Positions 51,218 through 60,468 of a stretch of DNA of 64,000 nt are shown here, one piece after another (within the stretch, counting starts at the first letter, position 1; every line of letters begins with the position of its first letter). Position numbers and translations under genes: made by a program. Source of the DNA: Bacteroidota bacterium (GTDB lineage Bacteria > Bacteroidota > Bacteroidia > Chitinophagales > Chitinophagaceae). The notes under the pieces were generated by a model, which was not told the DNA's origin, ran no database searches, and was given only the letters and a program-made list of their open reading frames with translations. The stretch is taken from the NCBI GenBank assembly GCA_018267955.1, contig JAFDXL010000008.1, forward strand, positions 186,001 through 250,000, given 5' to 3'.

Positions 51218-51703
51218 ATGATACCGGCGAATTGGGAAAAAGAAAGTGAAGCGCACCAGAAGGCATATAAACGCCTGCTGGAGAAAGGCAATAAGAACAA
51301 GATTCTGAAAGCCCTGCCTGAATTGCATGAAGAGGCATTTGAAAAGATCGATTGCCTGGAATGTGCCAATTGCTGTAAGAACTATTCTCCCCGCTTTAAG
51401 AACCCCGATATCAAACGCATCGCCAAACTGCTGAAGATGAAGGAAGGTGATTTTGTGGCTAAGTACCTCTACCTCGATAAGGACAATGACTACGTATTAC
51501 AGCAAAAGCCATGCCCCTTCCTCGCGGCAGATAATACCTGCGATATCTACGAAGACCGCCCCAGCGACTGTCGCCGCTATCCTTATACCGATGAAGATGT
51601 GATCATCAAACGTGTACCGCTTACCTTAAAGAATGCCACCGTTTGCCCCATCACCTTCACAGTCCTAGAGCGGTTGCTGGAGGTGGAAGGTAAAAGATTG
51701 TGA
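51218..51703 (+). CDS. YkgJ family cysteine-cluster protein
   Basis: The ATG at 51218 is chosen because a -7 box ends ten bases before it; the in-frame TTG at 51206 overlaps that box. The 161-aa protein has the family Cys cluster: IDCLECANCCKNYSP, QQKPCPFLAADNTCDIYEDR and PSDCRRYP. It is thought to bind a metal or Fe-S cluster in the cytoplasm. The 3' end of this gene is duplicated 1954 bases downstream (53595-53651). Confidence 0.88.
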   Translation: MIPANWEKESEAHQKAYKRLLEKGNKNKILKALPELHEEAFEKIDCLECANCCKNYSPRFKNPDIKRIAKLLKMKEGDFVAKYLYLDKDNDYVLQQKPCPFLAADNTCDIYEDRPSDCRRYPYTDEDVIIKRVPLTLKNATVCPITFTVLERLLEVEGKRL

Positions 51704-51713
51704 TAATAAAAAA

Positions 51714-51740
51714 ATAAAGGCCTGCATTGCAGGCCTTTAT
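51714..51740. terminator. Bidirectional intrinsic terminator
   Basis: ATAAAGGCCTGC pairs with GCAGGCCTTTAT, with A-rich and T-rich flanks. It serves the YkgJ-type gene and the convergent T9SS gene. Confidence 0.85.
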
Positions 51741-51744
51741 TTTT

Positions 51745-53487
51745 TTAATTGATTTTGGAAACTTTAAAGGTTTTGCTATAGTTATCGGTAATCACTTTTA
51801 CTACATAATTTCCCATGTTTAGCGGTAATGTGTATTGATTTAAAATTCTATTTACACATCTTCCATTGGTTGTAAACTGATTAATGTTTCTACCAAGCAT
51901 ATCAGTGATGGAAACTTGTACATCTTTATTTAAAAAAGATTCAGGTACAATAATATTCAATTCTTTAGTAAATGGAACAGGATACACATTCCATTCATCC
52001 AAAGGTAGCTTCGATAGGATTCCTGTACTTTTGTAACTGGTTGTAGGATTTGTTAGAGATTCTTTCTTATGAATCATAGTATTATTGCTAGGGTCTATTT
52101 GCGAATAAACCATAAAAGTGGTAGAATAACCGGAGCTTTTTAGGTCATAACCCCTAAAGAAGTCTATTGATGGGGTTGTTGACGTTTTATAATTAAGATC
52201 CGTTGGAATCGACAAATAATCACTTGGGGACGTTATTGAGCCATTTGACATCATCTTTAATCCCACATAGTTACCATTAGTTGCTGGGCCAAAGGATGGT
52301 GTATTTGGGGTATTGTCAAAAGCTGTATACCATCCGATGTCAAAGTAAAATATGGCTTGATAAGGCACATATCTTATAGTAGGTCTATCGTTGGTTACCG
52401 GATGGCCGGATTGAAAATCAATTCGTGGAATTCCCAGGGATCCATCGTTGAGAATGTAAGTTGTGGCAGATGGCGAAACAGTAGGGTCAAACATCCTTAA
52501 ATTTATTTGATTATGTGTATAATCTGTATAGGCATAAGCCCATGGGCCTGGATGAGACAATGCAGCAATACATACACGTAGGTCAGGAAGGTTTCCTGCA
52601 TAAGCTGGGAGTATGTTGACGTCGTCTACAACGGGGGTTACACTGGTTGCCGTTGAAGGGGGAACTATCGACGCTGTTAAAAAGTTTGATTTAATAATTC
52701 TGGACGTACCTGAATTATTCTTATAATAAACTAATTCCGCGGTTGTTCCGTTGTATGGATCTTGAGATAAACAGACATCGGGTTTTTGTTCTCCGGATGT
52801 ACCGGATAAAGTTACTGTCGGGCCAAATGGAGAAATCATTGTCGGGCTACTCCAGTAGCCTGCTTTCGCTTTTAATTCACCATCCGGTGTTTCCCAAACC
52901 AATACGATGTCTTCTTGATTGCCATCTGAACTTATACGGGTATATTGGTTAATGGATGATAGTTGCTGAGTAGTTACGTGACTTAGTGAACCCCATGTCC
53001 ACTCGTATATGTCGAAATAGTGTCCCACATTAAGTTTTACGCCATTCCACAATGTGCCTGGTGTATTATTATAATAAGCGACAGTTATTTTAGGACGATA
53101 AAAATAAGCCGTATTATTTACAACAACTTCAAGATTTTGAACTCCTGCGGGATACCTTAAAACGCCTTGGTCATAAACCGTTCCCAAATTCTGATCAACA
53201 CATTGATAGGCTATGCCGGAGGTACTACTTGGATCATCCCAGCTGTGTACGGTCCAATTACATACAACATTACATACTGAAAAACCGCATGCCCCAGGGG
53301 CAACGGTAGCAGTAGAATGTAACAGAGAATGACATGATGTATGGGTGACATTATTAACTGGATTGGGCGTAAGTGTCGGAGGAACTGGAGGATATACTAC
53401 CTCCGGGTCGGTTCCTTGCTGAAATGTTTGAGAAAAGGCAGAAATGTTGATTGCTATGCAGAACATAGCGATTAGGATTTTTTTCAT
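51745..53487 (-). CDS. T9SS-secreted protein (580 aa), possible insertion
   Basis: The product has a signal peptide (MKKILIAMFCIAINISAFS), a Thr/Ser/Pro-rich linker (YPPVPPTLTPNPVNNVTHTS), a long beta-rich body of unrecognised type (TYILNDGSLGIPRIDFQSGH, VTNDRPTIRYVPYQAIFYFD) and a T9SS type A sorting domain (WNVYPVPFTKELNIIVPESF ... GNYVVKVITDNYSKTFKVSK). It looks more AT-rich than the flanking genes. It lies exactly between the YkgJ-type gene and a second copy of that gene's 3' end, so it may have been acquired by integration. Confidence 0.78.
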   Translation of the reverse strand: MKKILIAMFCIAINISAFSQTFQQGTDPEVVYPPVPPTLTPNPVNNVTHTSCHSLLHSTATVAPGACGFSVCNVVCNWTVHSWDDPSSTSGIAYQCVDQNLGTVYDQGVLRYPAGVQNLEVVVNNTAYFYRPKITVAYYNNTPGTLWNGVKLNVGHYFDIYEWTWGSLSHVTTQQLSSINQYTRISSDGNQEDIVLVWETPDGELKAKAGYWSSPTMISPFGPTVTLSGTSGEQKPDVCLSQDPYNGTTAELVYYKNNSGTSRIIKSNFLTASIVPPSTATSVTPVVDDVNILPAYAGNLPDLRVCIAALSHPGPWAYAYTDYTHNQINLRMFDPTVSPSATTYILNDGSLGIPRIDFQSGHPVTNDRPTIRYVPYQAIFYFDIGWYTAFDNTPNTPSFGPATNGNYVGLKMMSNGSITSPSDYLSIPTDLNYKTSTTPSIDFFRGYDLKSSGYSTTFMVYSQIDPSNNTMIHKKESLTNPTTSYKSTGILSKLPLDEWNVYPVPFTKELNIIVPESFLNKDVQVSITDMLGRNINQFTTNGRCVNRILNQYTLPLNMGNYVVKVITDNYSKTFKVSKIN

Positions 53488-53594
53488 TGGGTTTTGATTT
53501 AAGTGATTGTTGATATGAAAATAATTACTAATTTTTTAATTTACAAGCGTTAAGGCTTGATTTATTATATAGCATTTTATCTTCAGACTGTTCT

Positions 53595-53651
53595 GTTTGC
53601 CCCATCACCTTCACAGTCCTCGAGCGCCTGCTGGAGATGGAAGGGAAGTAG
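53595..53651 (+). pseudogene. Duplicated 3' end of the YkgJ-type gene
   Basis: Nineteen codons read VCPITFTVLERLLEMEGK and a stop. They match 51641-51697 with about six mismatches; the first 26 bases are identical. The fragment has no start and is preceded by unrelated sequence. It is the left-over of either an integration at the gene's 3' end or a tandem duplication. Confidence 0.75.
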
Positions 53652-53689
53652 TCCTCCAATATTTTTTCTCCACCACACCAAAAAAAGCG

Positions 53690-53909
53690 TAATTTTGTAT
53701 CAAGTTCTTTGACCTATTGCTATGAAAAACAATTACCACCCGTGTAATAATACCACCCCGCAAAAAAAGGTTAACAAAGGTTAGCAAAAGTTAACAATTC
53801 GCTCCCAAACGCTTTATTATCAATGCTTTCGGCCTTTTAACAAAAGTTAGCAGCCGGTTATCAAAGGTTAGCAAAAGTTAGCATTATTGCTAATTTAGGT
53901 TAGCAATTT
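53690..53909 (+). repeat. Transcribed GTTA(A/G)C repeat array with a 20-aa ORF
   Basis: A -7 box TAATTTTG (53690-53697) precedes a 20-codon ORF (53722-53784, MKNNYHPCNNTTPQKKVNKG). Within and after it, GTTA(A/G/T)C hexamers start at 53770, 53780, 53790, 53846, 53857, 53867, 53877 and 53899, with a TTTAAC at 53836. The spacings are 10 or 11 bases or a multiple. This differs from the five promoter arrays, because here the repeats lie downstream of the promoter. It may be a protein-binding DNA site or a leader RNA. Confidence 0.6.
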
Positions 53910-53939
53910 CAACCGGTACTGCCTCAAAACGTTCATGAC

Positions 53940-53969
53940 AAAAAAATCCCCCATCCTTGCGGATGAGGG
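53940..53969 (-). terminator. Intrinsic terminator of metK
   Basis: On the minus strand, CCCTCATCC-GCAA-GGATGGGGG (one G-U pair) is followed by a T run of seven. It lies 24 bases after the metK stop. Confidence 0.82.
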
Positions 53970-53993
53970 ACATTTATCTTTGTCAGTTTTGGC

Positions 53994-55307
53994 TTACATA
54001 GCCATTACTGCTTTCTTCTTGGTGGTTGCTTTCTTGCCGGCAGCTTTAGCAGCGCCACCCAGCCCAAATGCTTTTTTCACCTGTGCTACATAGTCCAGTT
54101 TCTCCCATGTAAACAGTTCTACCTTAATGTTCTTGGTCTTGCCATCACCTGATTTAAAGCTCTTGGTAACTGTTTCAGGGTTGCGGCCCATGTGTCCGTA
54201 AGCAGCACATTCGCTATACATAGGTTGGCGCAGTTTCAGGCGCTGCTCTATGAAGTAAGGGCGCATATCAAATACGCTGTCTACTATTTTAGCTATCTGG
54301 CCATCGGTCATGTTTACTTTAGCCGTGCCGTAAGTGTTTACATAAATACCCATTGGCCTAGCAACACCTATCGCGTAAGATACCTGTACCAGTACCTCAT
54401 CGCATACACCTGCAGCTACCAGGTTCTTGGCTATGTGGCGGGTAGCGTATGCAGCAGAGCGGTCTACCTTACTAGGGTCTTTACCGCTAAAAGCACCACC
54501 ACCATGCGCGCCTTTACCGCCATAAGTATCTACGATGATCTTGCGGCCTGTAAGCCCTGTGTCGCCGTGCGGTCCGCCTATCACGAATTTACCCGTTGGG
54601 TTTACGTGGTAGTTGATATTGTTGTTGAACAGGTGCTTGTATTGAGGATAAGCTTTGATAACCCTTGGTATCAGGATGGTCTTCACATCCTTAGTGATCC
54701 TTTCCTGCATTTTTTGTTCGTCCGCAAAGTCATCGTGCTGTGTAGAGATAACGATGGTATCGATGCGTACAGGCTTGTTATCGTCGCTGTATTCCAGTGT
54801 TACCTGGCTCTTTGCATCCGGGCGCAGATACTTCATCTGCTTGCCTTCACGGCGTATAGCAGACAGTTCGCGCAGCAGCAGGTGTGCCATATCCAATGCC
54901 AGGGGCATGTAGTTATCGGTTTCGTTGGTTGCATAACCAAACATCATACCCTGGTCGCCGGCGCCTTGTTCTTCTTTCTTCTTTTTATCTACACCCTGGT
55001 TGATGTCAGGAGATTGCTCGTGTATGGCAGAAAGCACACCGCATGAATTGGCTTCGAACATGTATTCGCTCTTGGTATAACCGATCTTGGCGATCACATC
55101 ACGTGCTATGCTTTGCGCATCTATGTATGTATTGCATTTTACCTCACCGGCAAGTACTACCTGGCCGGTGGTTACCAATGTTTCGCAAGCTATCTTAGCC
55201 TGTGGGTCCCATGCAAGGAAGTTATCTACTAATGCGTCAGATATCTGGTCTGCTACTTTATCAGGGTGTCCTTCTGATACGGACTCTGATGTGAATAAAT
55301 AAGGCAT
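53994..55307 (-). CDS. metK: S-adenosylmethionine synthetase
   Basis: MetK makes S-adenosylmethionine from ATP and methionine. The 437-aa protein has the substrate and metal signature [18 protein letters not shown], the ATP motif [17 protein letters not shown], the flexible [20 protein letters not shown] segment and the P-loop-like [19 protein letters not shown]. It is longer than the common length because of a Lys/Ala-rich tail ([18 protein letters not shown]). It is transcribed after glmS with a 57-base gap. Confidence 0.97.
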   Translation of the reverse strand: MPYLFTSESVSEGHPDKVADQISDALVDNFLAWDPQAKIACETLVTTGQVVLAGEVKCNTYIDAQSIARDVIAKIGYTKSEYMFEANSCGVLSAIHEQSPDINQGVDKKKKEEQGAGDQGMMFGYATNETDNYMPLALDMAHLLLRELSAIRREGKQMKYLRPDAKSQVTLEYSDDNKPVRIDTIVISTQHDDFADEQKMQERITKDVKTILIPRVIKAYPQYKHLFNNNINYHVNPTGKFVIGGPHGDTGLTGRKIIVDTYGGKGAHGGGAFSGKDPSKVDRSAAYATRHIAKNLVAAGVCDEVLVQVSYAIGVARPMGIYVNTYGTAKVNMTDGQIAKIVDSVFDMRPYFIEQRLKLRQPMYSECAAYGHMGRNPETVTKSFKSGDGKTKNIKVELFTWEKLDYVAQVKKAFGLGGAAKAAGKKATTKKKAVMAM

Positions 55308-55364
55308 TGTTTAGTTGTACTTTTTATGTTATTAGGAAGACAGCAAATATAATACTTCAGTATG

Positions 55365-57203
55365 TTATTCTACTGTCACAGATTTGGCAAGGTTGCGGGG
55401 CTGATCTACGTTACAGCCACGAAGTATAGCTATATGATAAGCCAGCAGTTGCAGCGGTACTATGGTTATCAGCGGAGATAATACTTCCTCTGTTTCCGGT
55501 ACTTCTATGATATGATCTGCCAGGTGGCGGATATGTGTATCACCTTTGTTCACTACTGCTATGATCTTACCCTTACGCGCTTTTACTTCCTGCACGTTCG
55601 ATACGATCTTCTCATAAGCGCTTTGGTTGGTAGCCAGGAACACCACAGGCATTTCCTCATCTATCAGCGCTATCGGGCCGTGTTTCATTTCAGCGGCAGG
55701 GTAGCCTTCTGCGTGGATGTAAGATATCTCTTTCAGCTTCAGCGCGCCTTCCAGTGCTACCGGGAAGTTATAACCGCGGCCCAGGTACAGGAAGTTGGTG
55801 GCATCTTTATATATCTCCGCCAGTTCCCTTATCTGTGCATCCAGCTTCAGTGTTTCTTCTATTTTCTTAGGGATGTTCTCCAGTTCATAGAGTATCTCAC
55901 GAAGTTTAGATGTAGATATAGTGCCTTTTTGCTGTGCTATTTGCAATGCTATCAGCGTCAGCATGCTTATCTGTGTAGAGAAAGCTTTGGTAGATGCCAC
56001 ACCTATTTCAGGGCCGGCATGGGTATAAGAACCTGCATGAGATGCACGCGCTATAGAGGATCCTATCACGTTGCAGATGCCATAGATAAGCGCCTGGCGT
56101 TCTTTGGCCAGTTCTATTGCAGCCAGTGTATCAGCCGTTTCACCCGATTGAGATATTGCCAGCACTACATCCGATTCATTAATGATCGGGTTGCGGTAGC
56201 GGAACTCTGAAGCATATTCTACTTCAACAGGTACTCTTGCAAGGTCTTCTATCAGGTATTCGCCTATCAGGCCGCTGTGCCACGATGTACCGCAGGCGGT
56301 AACGATAAAGCGTTTAGCCTTGTCTATACGGTTGATGTATTCGCTGAGGCCGCCCAGCTTTATCCAGCCTTGTGATGCGCTCATACGGCCGCGCAGGCTA
56401 TCTGCTATCGCTTTAGGCTGTTCGTATATCTCCTTCAGCATGAAGTGCTCAAAGCCACCTTTCTCAATGTTCTCCAGGCTCATCTCCAGCTTCTGTACCG
56501 CCGGTGATTTCTGCACATTGCCCAGGGTTTTAATGGTAAAGCTGCCGTCACGGTTCACTACCGCATATTCCTGGTCATCGAGGTACACTACGTTCTTCGT
56601 GTATTCTATGATCGGGGATGCATCTGATGCTATGTAAAATTCGTCCTCACCTACGCCTATTACCAGCGGGCTGCCTTTACGGGCAGCTATCAGGTGGTCG
56701 GGGTTCTTTTTATCAATGATCACGATCGCATAAGCGCCTACAACTTCGTTCAATGCCGTGCGTACAGCATCTTCCAGCGTAGAGCGATCTTGTTTCCAAA
56801 CCTCTTCTATCAGGTTGATCAGTACTTCGGTGTCAGTATCAGAATGGAAGGAATAACCACGTTTGGAGAGCTCTTCTTTAATAGCAGCATAGTTTTCTAT
56901 GATGCCGTTATGTATAATAGCCAGGCTCCCTGATTGCGAAAGATGCGGGTGGGCATTGGTATCATTAGGTTCGCCGTGCGTAGCCCAGCGGGTATGGCCT
57001 ATGCCTATATTTGCTGTCAGGTGTTTTCCGTCAGTGATCTTTTCCAGTTCACTTACCTTGCCTGCTTTTTTATATACACTAAGATCGCCGTTAAGTAATG
57101 CAATACCGGCGCTGTCATAGCCGCGGTATTCCAGTCGCTTCAGGCCCTTAATTAATATTGGGAAAGCTTCTCTTTTACCAATGTAGCCAACAATACCGCA
57201 CAT
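55365..57203 (-). CDS. glmS: Glutamine-fructose-6-phosphate aminotransferase
   Basis: GlmS makes glucosamine-6-phosphate for cell-wall synthesis. The 612-aa protein begins with the nucleophile Cys2 (MCGIVGYIGKREAF), has the amidotransferase segment GHTRWATHGEPNDTNAHPHL, two SIS domains (VTACGTSWHSGLIGEYLIED; LYLGRGYNFPVALEGALKLK) and the C-terminal DQPRNLAKSVTVE. The length is normal. The gene is 14 bases after a DUF4270 gene and is probably co-transcribed. No glmS ribozyme is expected in this phylum, and none was seen. Confidence 0.97.
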   Translation of the reverse strand: MCGIVGYIGKREAFPILIKGLKRLEYRGYDSAGIALLNGDLSVYKKAGKVSELEKITDGKHLTANIGIGHTRWATHGEPNDTNAHPHLSQSGSLAIIHNGIIENYAAIKEELSKRGYSFHSDTDTEVLINLIEEVWKQDRSTLEDAVRTALNEVVGAYAIVIIDKKNPDHLIAARKGSPLVIGVGEDEFYIASDASPIIEYTKNVVYLDDQEYAVVNRDGSFTIKTLGNVQKSPAVQKLEMSLENIEKGGFEHFMLKEIYEQPKAIADSLRGRMSASQGWIKLGGLSEYINRIDKAKRFIVTACGTSWHSGLIGEYLIEDLARVPVEVEYASEFRYRNPIINESDVVLAISQSGETADTLAAIELAKERQALIYGICNVIGSSIARASHAGSYTHAGPEIGVASTKAFSTQISMLTLIALQIAQQKGTISTSKLREILYELENIPKKIEETLKLDAQIRELAEIYKDATNFLYLGRGYNFPVALEGALKLKEISYIHAEGYPAAEMKHGPIALIDEEMPVVFLATNQSAYEKIVSNVQEVKARKGKIIAVVNKGDTHIRHLADHIIEVPETEEVLSPLITIVPLQLLAYHIAILRGCNVDQPRNLAKSVTVE

Positions 57204-57217
57204 ATATGTGAGTGGTT

Positions 57218-58633
57218 TTAATTTATTTTAGTGTACGAAATATTCAGTCTTACCCGGTAGGCACTTCCCTTTCCTGCTGCCATCAGTCGATAAGCGCCGG
57301 GATATGTTACCGTACCGTTGATACGCAAATGTAATTCATTAACCTGGTTCAGTATAGCCTTCTGCACCTCCCTTGGTATGTTAATGTAGTACTGGGTAAT
57401 AACGGCTCCGTTTGGTAAGATGGTCGTGTTCTTATTGCCATCTATAAACGCCAGCGGTCCATCATTATCAGTAGGGTACCTGTCCTGTATAGTATAGGCA
57501 CCTCCTGAAGCATCAACACCTACAGGATATATCCTTGGTGGTGCGCTAAAGGTATCCGTAGCAGTTGCGCTCCTCGGATCACCATTATAGTCTACCTGGG
57601 TAATTACCAGTTGCGCCTTATTAATAACGCCTTTGGGCAGGTATTTGATATACGGTATGCGAATATCTATAGCTGCACCGGGTTCGTTTTGCAGGAATAC
57701 GCGGTCATCAGACTGGTTGGCCGACAACAGATAGTTGTTTAGCTGAGATCCGTTGTAGTTGTGGGTAATATAGTTATTGTGCGCACAGTCGTTTGCAGTG
57801 AAATTAAAGAATATAGTCTGAACACTATCCGGGTCGAGCTTAGGATTGGTAGTAGGGTTATTATAATATAACGCTATAGCAGATCTTTGGTAGTCCGCAG
57901 TACCACTCAGGTAAAAATAAGGAATCGTACGGAGCGTATTATTATTAGTGTCCTTTGCAACGATGTAGAAACCTTTTATCTGGCCAAGGAATGAAGCGTT
58001 GTCAGTAGTAGTGTGCGCAGCGTTATATAAGGTTTGCATAAAAGCATTGGTAAGCTTTATACGCAGGTGAGGTGCCCTGTTGGCCCCGGCTACTTTTATA
58101 GAGTCTGTTTTTACTCTAAATATATCAGCATTCACTACTTCTCCTATCGGTGTAGGATCGTATTTGAAAGAGGTCTTGGTAAAGTAGGTACTATCCTTGT
58201 ACATGTCTTCCGTTACAGCATACACACTAAAACTCTCAAGATGTGGCGCAGACGATGTAGTATCGCCCCAGCTAAAATTTGCATAAGGTAATATCAGTAC
58301 GGCAGAGTCTATCGTGTTAGGACTTTCTATGGTAATGGTATTAGCCGTAGGTATGAATTGAGTGAAGATGCTCCAGTTGGTTCTGCCAAAGAATGGATCG
58401 TTCAATGTACCAAGTCCCTTTATAACGTCATAGCTGCTGTTATTATACCTTACAGCGATAGAGTCATCGTACACGGTTTTGGTGTATATGGTCAGGGTAT
58501 CGCCAATCGGGTTCGAAATAATGAAGTCAGAAGAGGGGGTTACATTTGCTTTAATAATAGTATCCTCTTTGCACCCTGTATTTATTGCATACAAAAGGAT
58601 TAGCGATGCAAATGCTAAAAAACGGTTTTTCAA
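57218..58633 (-). CDS. DUF4270 family lipoprotein
   Basis: The 471-aa product has a lipoprotein signal (MKNRFLAFASLILLYAINTG followed by a lipobox Cys). A beta-rich body shows the DUF4270 pattern: DSIAVRYNNSSYDVIKGLGT, DPFFGRTNWSIFTQFIPTAN, VLILPYANFSWGDT. The family is surface or periplasmic in Bacteroidota and often lies beside glgA-like and panC genes, as here. The function is unknown. Confidence 0.88.
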   Translation of the reverse strand: MKNRFLAFASLILLYAINTGCKEDTIIKANVTPSSDFIISNPIGDTLTIYTKTVYDDSIAVRYNNSSYDVIKGLGTLNDPFFGRTNWSIFTQFIPTANTITIESPNTIDSAVLILPYANFSWGDTTSSAPHLESFSVYAVTEDMYKDSTYFTKTSFKYDPTPIGEVVNADIFRVKTDSIKVAGANRAPHLRIKLTNAFMQTLYNAAHTTTDNASFLGQIKGFYIVAKDTNNNTLRTIPYFYLSGTADYQRSAIALYYNNPTTNPKLDPDSVQTIFFNFTANDCAHNNYITHNYNGSQLNNYLLSANQSDDRVFLQNEPGAAIDIRIPYIKYLPKGVINKAQLVITQVDYNGDPRSATATDTFSAPPRIYPVGVDASGGAYTIQDRYPTDNDGPLAFIDGNKNTTILPNGAVITQYYINIPREVQKAILNQVNELHLRINGTVTYPGAYRLMAAGKGSAYRVRLNISYTKIN

Positions 58634-58669
58634 TCTGGCAAATTTTGCACTAAAATGATAAAAGATATT

Positions 58670-59494
58670 CTAAGACTCTGTTAAGCTTTTATACATGTCC
58701 AGGAGTTCTGATACATCTTCCTTCCATGCTTCGTCGTACTTCACCACTTTTTTATAGCGGCTCGGCTTCACTTCGTCCAATATCTGTTTTTCCAGGTTAT
58801 CGGATGCATGTACTACCACATCCGCGTATTTGCTGGCGCCCAAAGTAAGAGCAAGATTTGTGCCGTCTTTAAAAGCGTCCAGATCTTTTTCTTTAATATC
58901 ATTGCTGATAAGGGCTTTCTTTACGAAAGAATCACCCAGCTTTTCTGTGAATTGCTCGTTTTGAGCGCTATATACCACTTTGGAATAGCCAAAAACCGGT
59001 TCTTTTTTATAAGCGGTTTTAAGATAAGCAGGTACAAGAGAGGTCATCCAGCCGTGGCAGTGTATAACGTGCGGAGGCCAGCCAAACTTTTTCACTGTTT
59101 CCAGGGCGCTTTTGCAGAAGAAGATCATGCGCTCTGCATTATCCTCAAAAAATACATCACTATCATCGCGGAAAACATGCTTACGTTTGAAATAGTCGTC
59201 ATTATCCATAAAATACACCTGTAAACGTGCATTAGGCAACGATGCTACTTTGATTATCAGGGGATAATCGTCTTTATCGATAATGACGTTGATACCAGAA
59301 AGGCGTACTACTTCGTGCAGGCGATGGCGGCGTTCGTTGATGATGCCAAATCGTGGCATAATTACGCGCACTTCCAATCCGGAATCAAATGTTTTGACAG
59401 CCAGTTTATTAAGAATATGCGCGAAATCCGTAAACTCAATATAAGGCGACAGTTCGTTAGCTACAATTAAAACACGTTTTTTGTCTGCTGACAT
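58670..59494 (-). CDS. Short glycogen/starch synthase-like protein
   Basis: The 274-aa protein corresponds to the N-terminal half of GT5 glycogen synthases: KKRVLIVANELSPYIEFTDF, SGLEVRVIMPRFGIINERRH, PHVIHCHGWMTSLVPAYLKT. The C-terminal nucleotide-binding half is absent, and the usual KxGGL at the start is replaced by a divergent sequence, so catalysis as a normal GlgA is doubtful. Such short forms are conserved next to panC in Bacteroidota. It may be a regulatory or non-catalytic homologue. It is divergent from panC and precedes DUF4270 and glmS. Confidence 0.8.
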   Translation of the reverse strand: MSADKKRVLIVANELSPYIEFTDFAHILNKLAVKTFDSGLEVRVIMPRFGIINERRHRLHEVVRLSGINVIIDKDDYPLIIKVASLPNARLQVYFMDNDDYFKRKHVFRDDSDVFFEDNAERMIFFCKSALETVKKFGWPPHVIHCHGWMTSLVPAYLKTAYKKEPVFGYSKVVYSAQNEQFTEKLGDSFVKKALISNDIKEKDLDAFKDGTNLALTLGASKYADVVVHASDNLEKQILDEVKPSRYKKVVKYDEAWKEDVSELLDMYKSLTES

Positions 59495-59608
59495 GCGTAA
59501 GTGTTAGATTAACAAGAAAAAAAATTATACTTGCCGGGAAATTGACTGCAAAATTACGAAAATATTAAATTCAAACCTTGGTTTGATTGTTTTGATTAAA
59601 ATATAGAC

Positions 59609-60448
59609 ATGGTTATTTTTAAAAAAGTCATTGATATTCAGTCTTTTATATCTGACTTGAAAGCCAGGGGAGAGGTAATTAGCTTCATCCCAACGATGGG
59701 AGCCCTGCACAAAGGGCATATTTTTTTAGTTGAAAATGCACGCAAGGCAGGAGGTATAACCGTCGCCAGCATTTTTGTAAACCCCACACAATTCAATGAC
59801 AAGGAAGATTTTAAGCATTACCCTATATCTGTAGAGGCTGATATTGACATGCTCACAGAAGCAGGTTGTGATATATTGTTTTTGCCTGATGTATCTGAAG
59901 TGTACCCTAATGGAACCGAAAATATGCCTACGCACAATTTCGGATACCTGGAAACCATATTGGAAGGTGCACACCGCCCGGGGCATTTTAAGGGGGTGGG
60001 GCAGGTGGTAGCCCGGTTGCTTGACATTGTGAAGCCCGACAGATTATATATGGGGCAAAAGGACTACCAGCAATGTATGGTAATTAAAGACCTGCTTCGC
60101 CAGACAAATAGTACCACCCAAATGGTGGTATCACCTACGGTGAGAGAAGATGATGGCCTTGCAATGAGTAGCCGCAACCGCAGGCTGAATGAACTGCAAA
60201 GGGAAGTTGCAGGTGTTATTTATCAATGCCTTGTATCTATTGTTGCCAAAAAAGGAAGCGACTTTGCGGTGGTTAAAAAAGAATGTGAGGATATTCTGAA
60301 AGCCAAAGGCTTTGATCCGGAATATATAGAACTGGCTGACGCAGATACATTGCAACTGAACAACAGTTACACGAACGGCAGGCAGGTAGCTTTGATTGCG
60401 GCAAAGCTTGGCAGCATACGGCTTATTGATAACATGCTCATCGAGTAG
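59609..60448 (+). CDS. panC: Pantoate--beta-alanine ligase
   Basis: PanC condenses pantoate and beta-alanine with ATP to make pantothenate. The 279-aa protein has the HIGH-type motif FIPTMGALHKGHIFLVENAR, FVNPTQFNDKEDFKHYP, HRPGHFKGVGQVVARLLDIV, YMGQKDYQQCMVIKDLL and the KMSKS-like SSRNRRLNELQRE. The start is the ATG at 59609. It is followed after 20 bases by an SDR gene. panD is not in the window. Confidence 0.97.
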   Translation: MVIFKKVIDIQSFISDLKARGEVISFIPTMGALHKGHIFLVENARKAGGITVASIFVNPTQFNDKEDFKHYPISVEADIDMLTEAGCDILFLPDVSEVYPNGTENMPTHNFGYLETILEGAHRPGHFKGVGQVVARLLDIVKPDRLYMGQKDYQQCMVIKDLLRQTNSTTQMVVSPTVREDDGLAMSSRNRRLNELQREVAGVIYQCLVSIVAKKGSDFAVVKKECEDILKAKGFDPEYIELADADTLQLNNSYTNGRQVALIAAKLGSIRLIDNMLIE

Positions 60449-60468
60449 GATGGTTAACCGTTTCATGT

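Noticed and set aside
55365-57203. A glmS ribozyme or riboswitch upstream of glmS
   Set aside because: The upstream gap is only 14 bases after the DUF4270 gene, too short for such an element.
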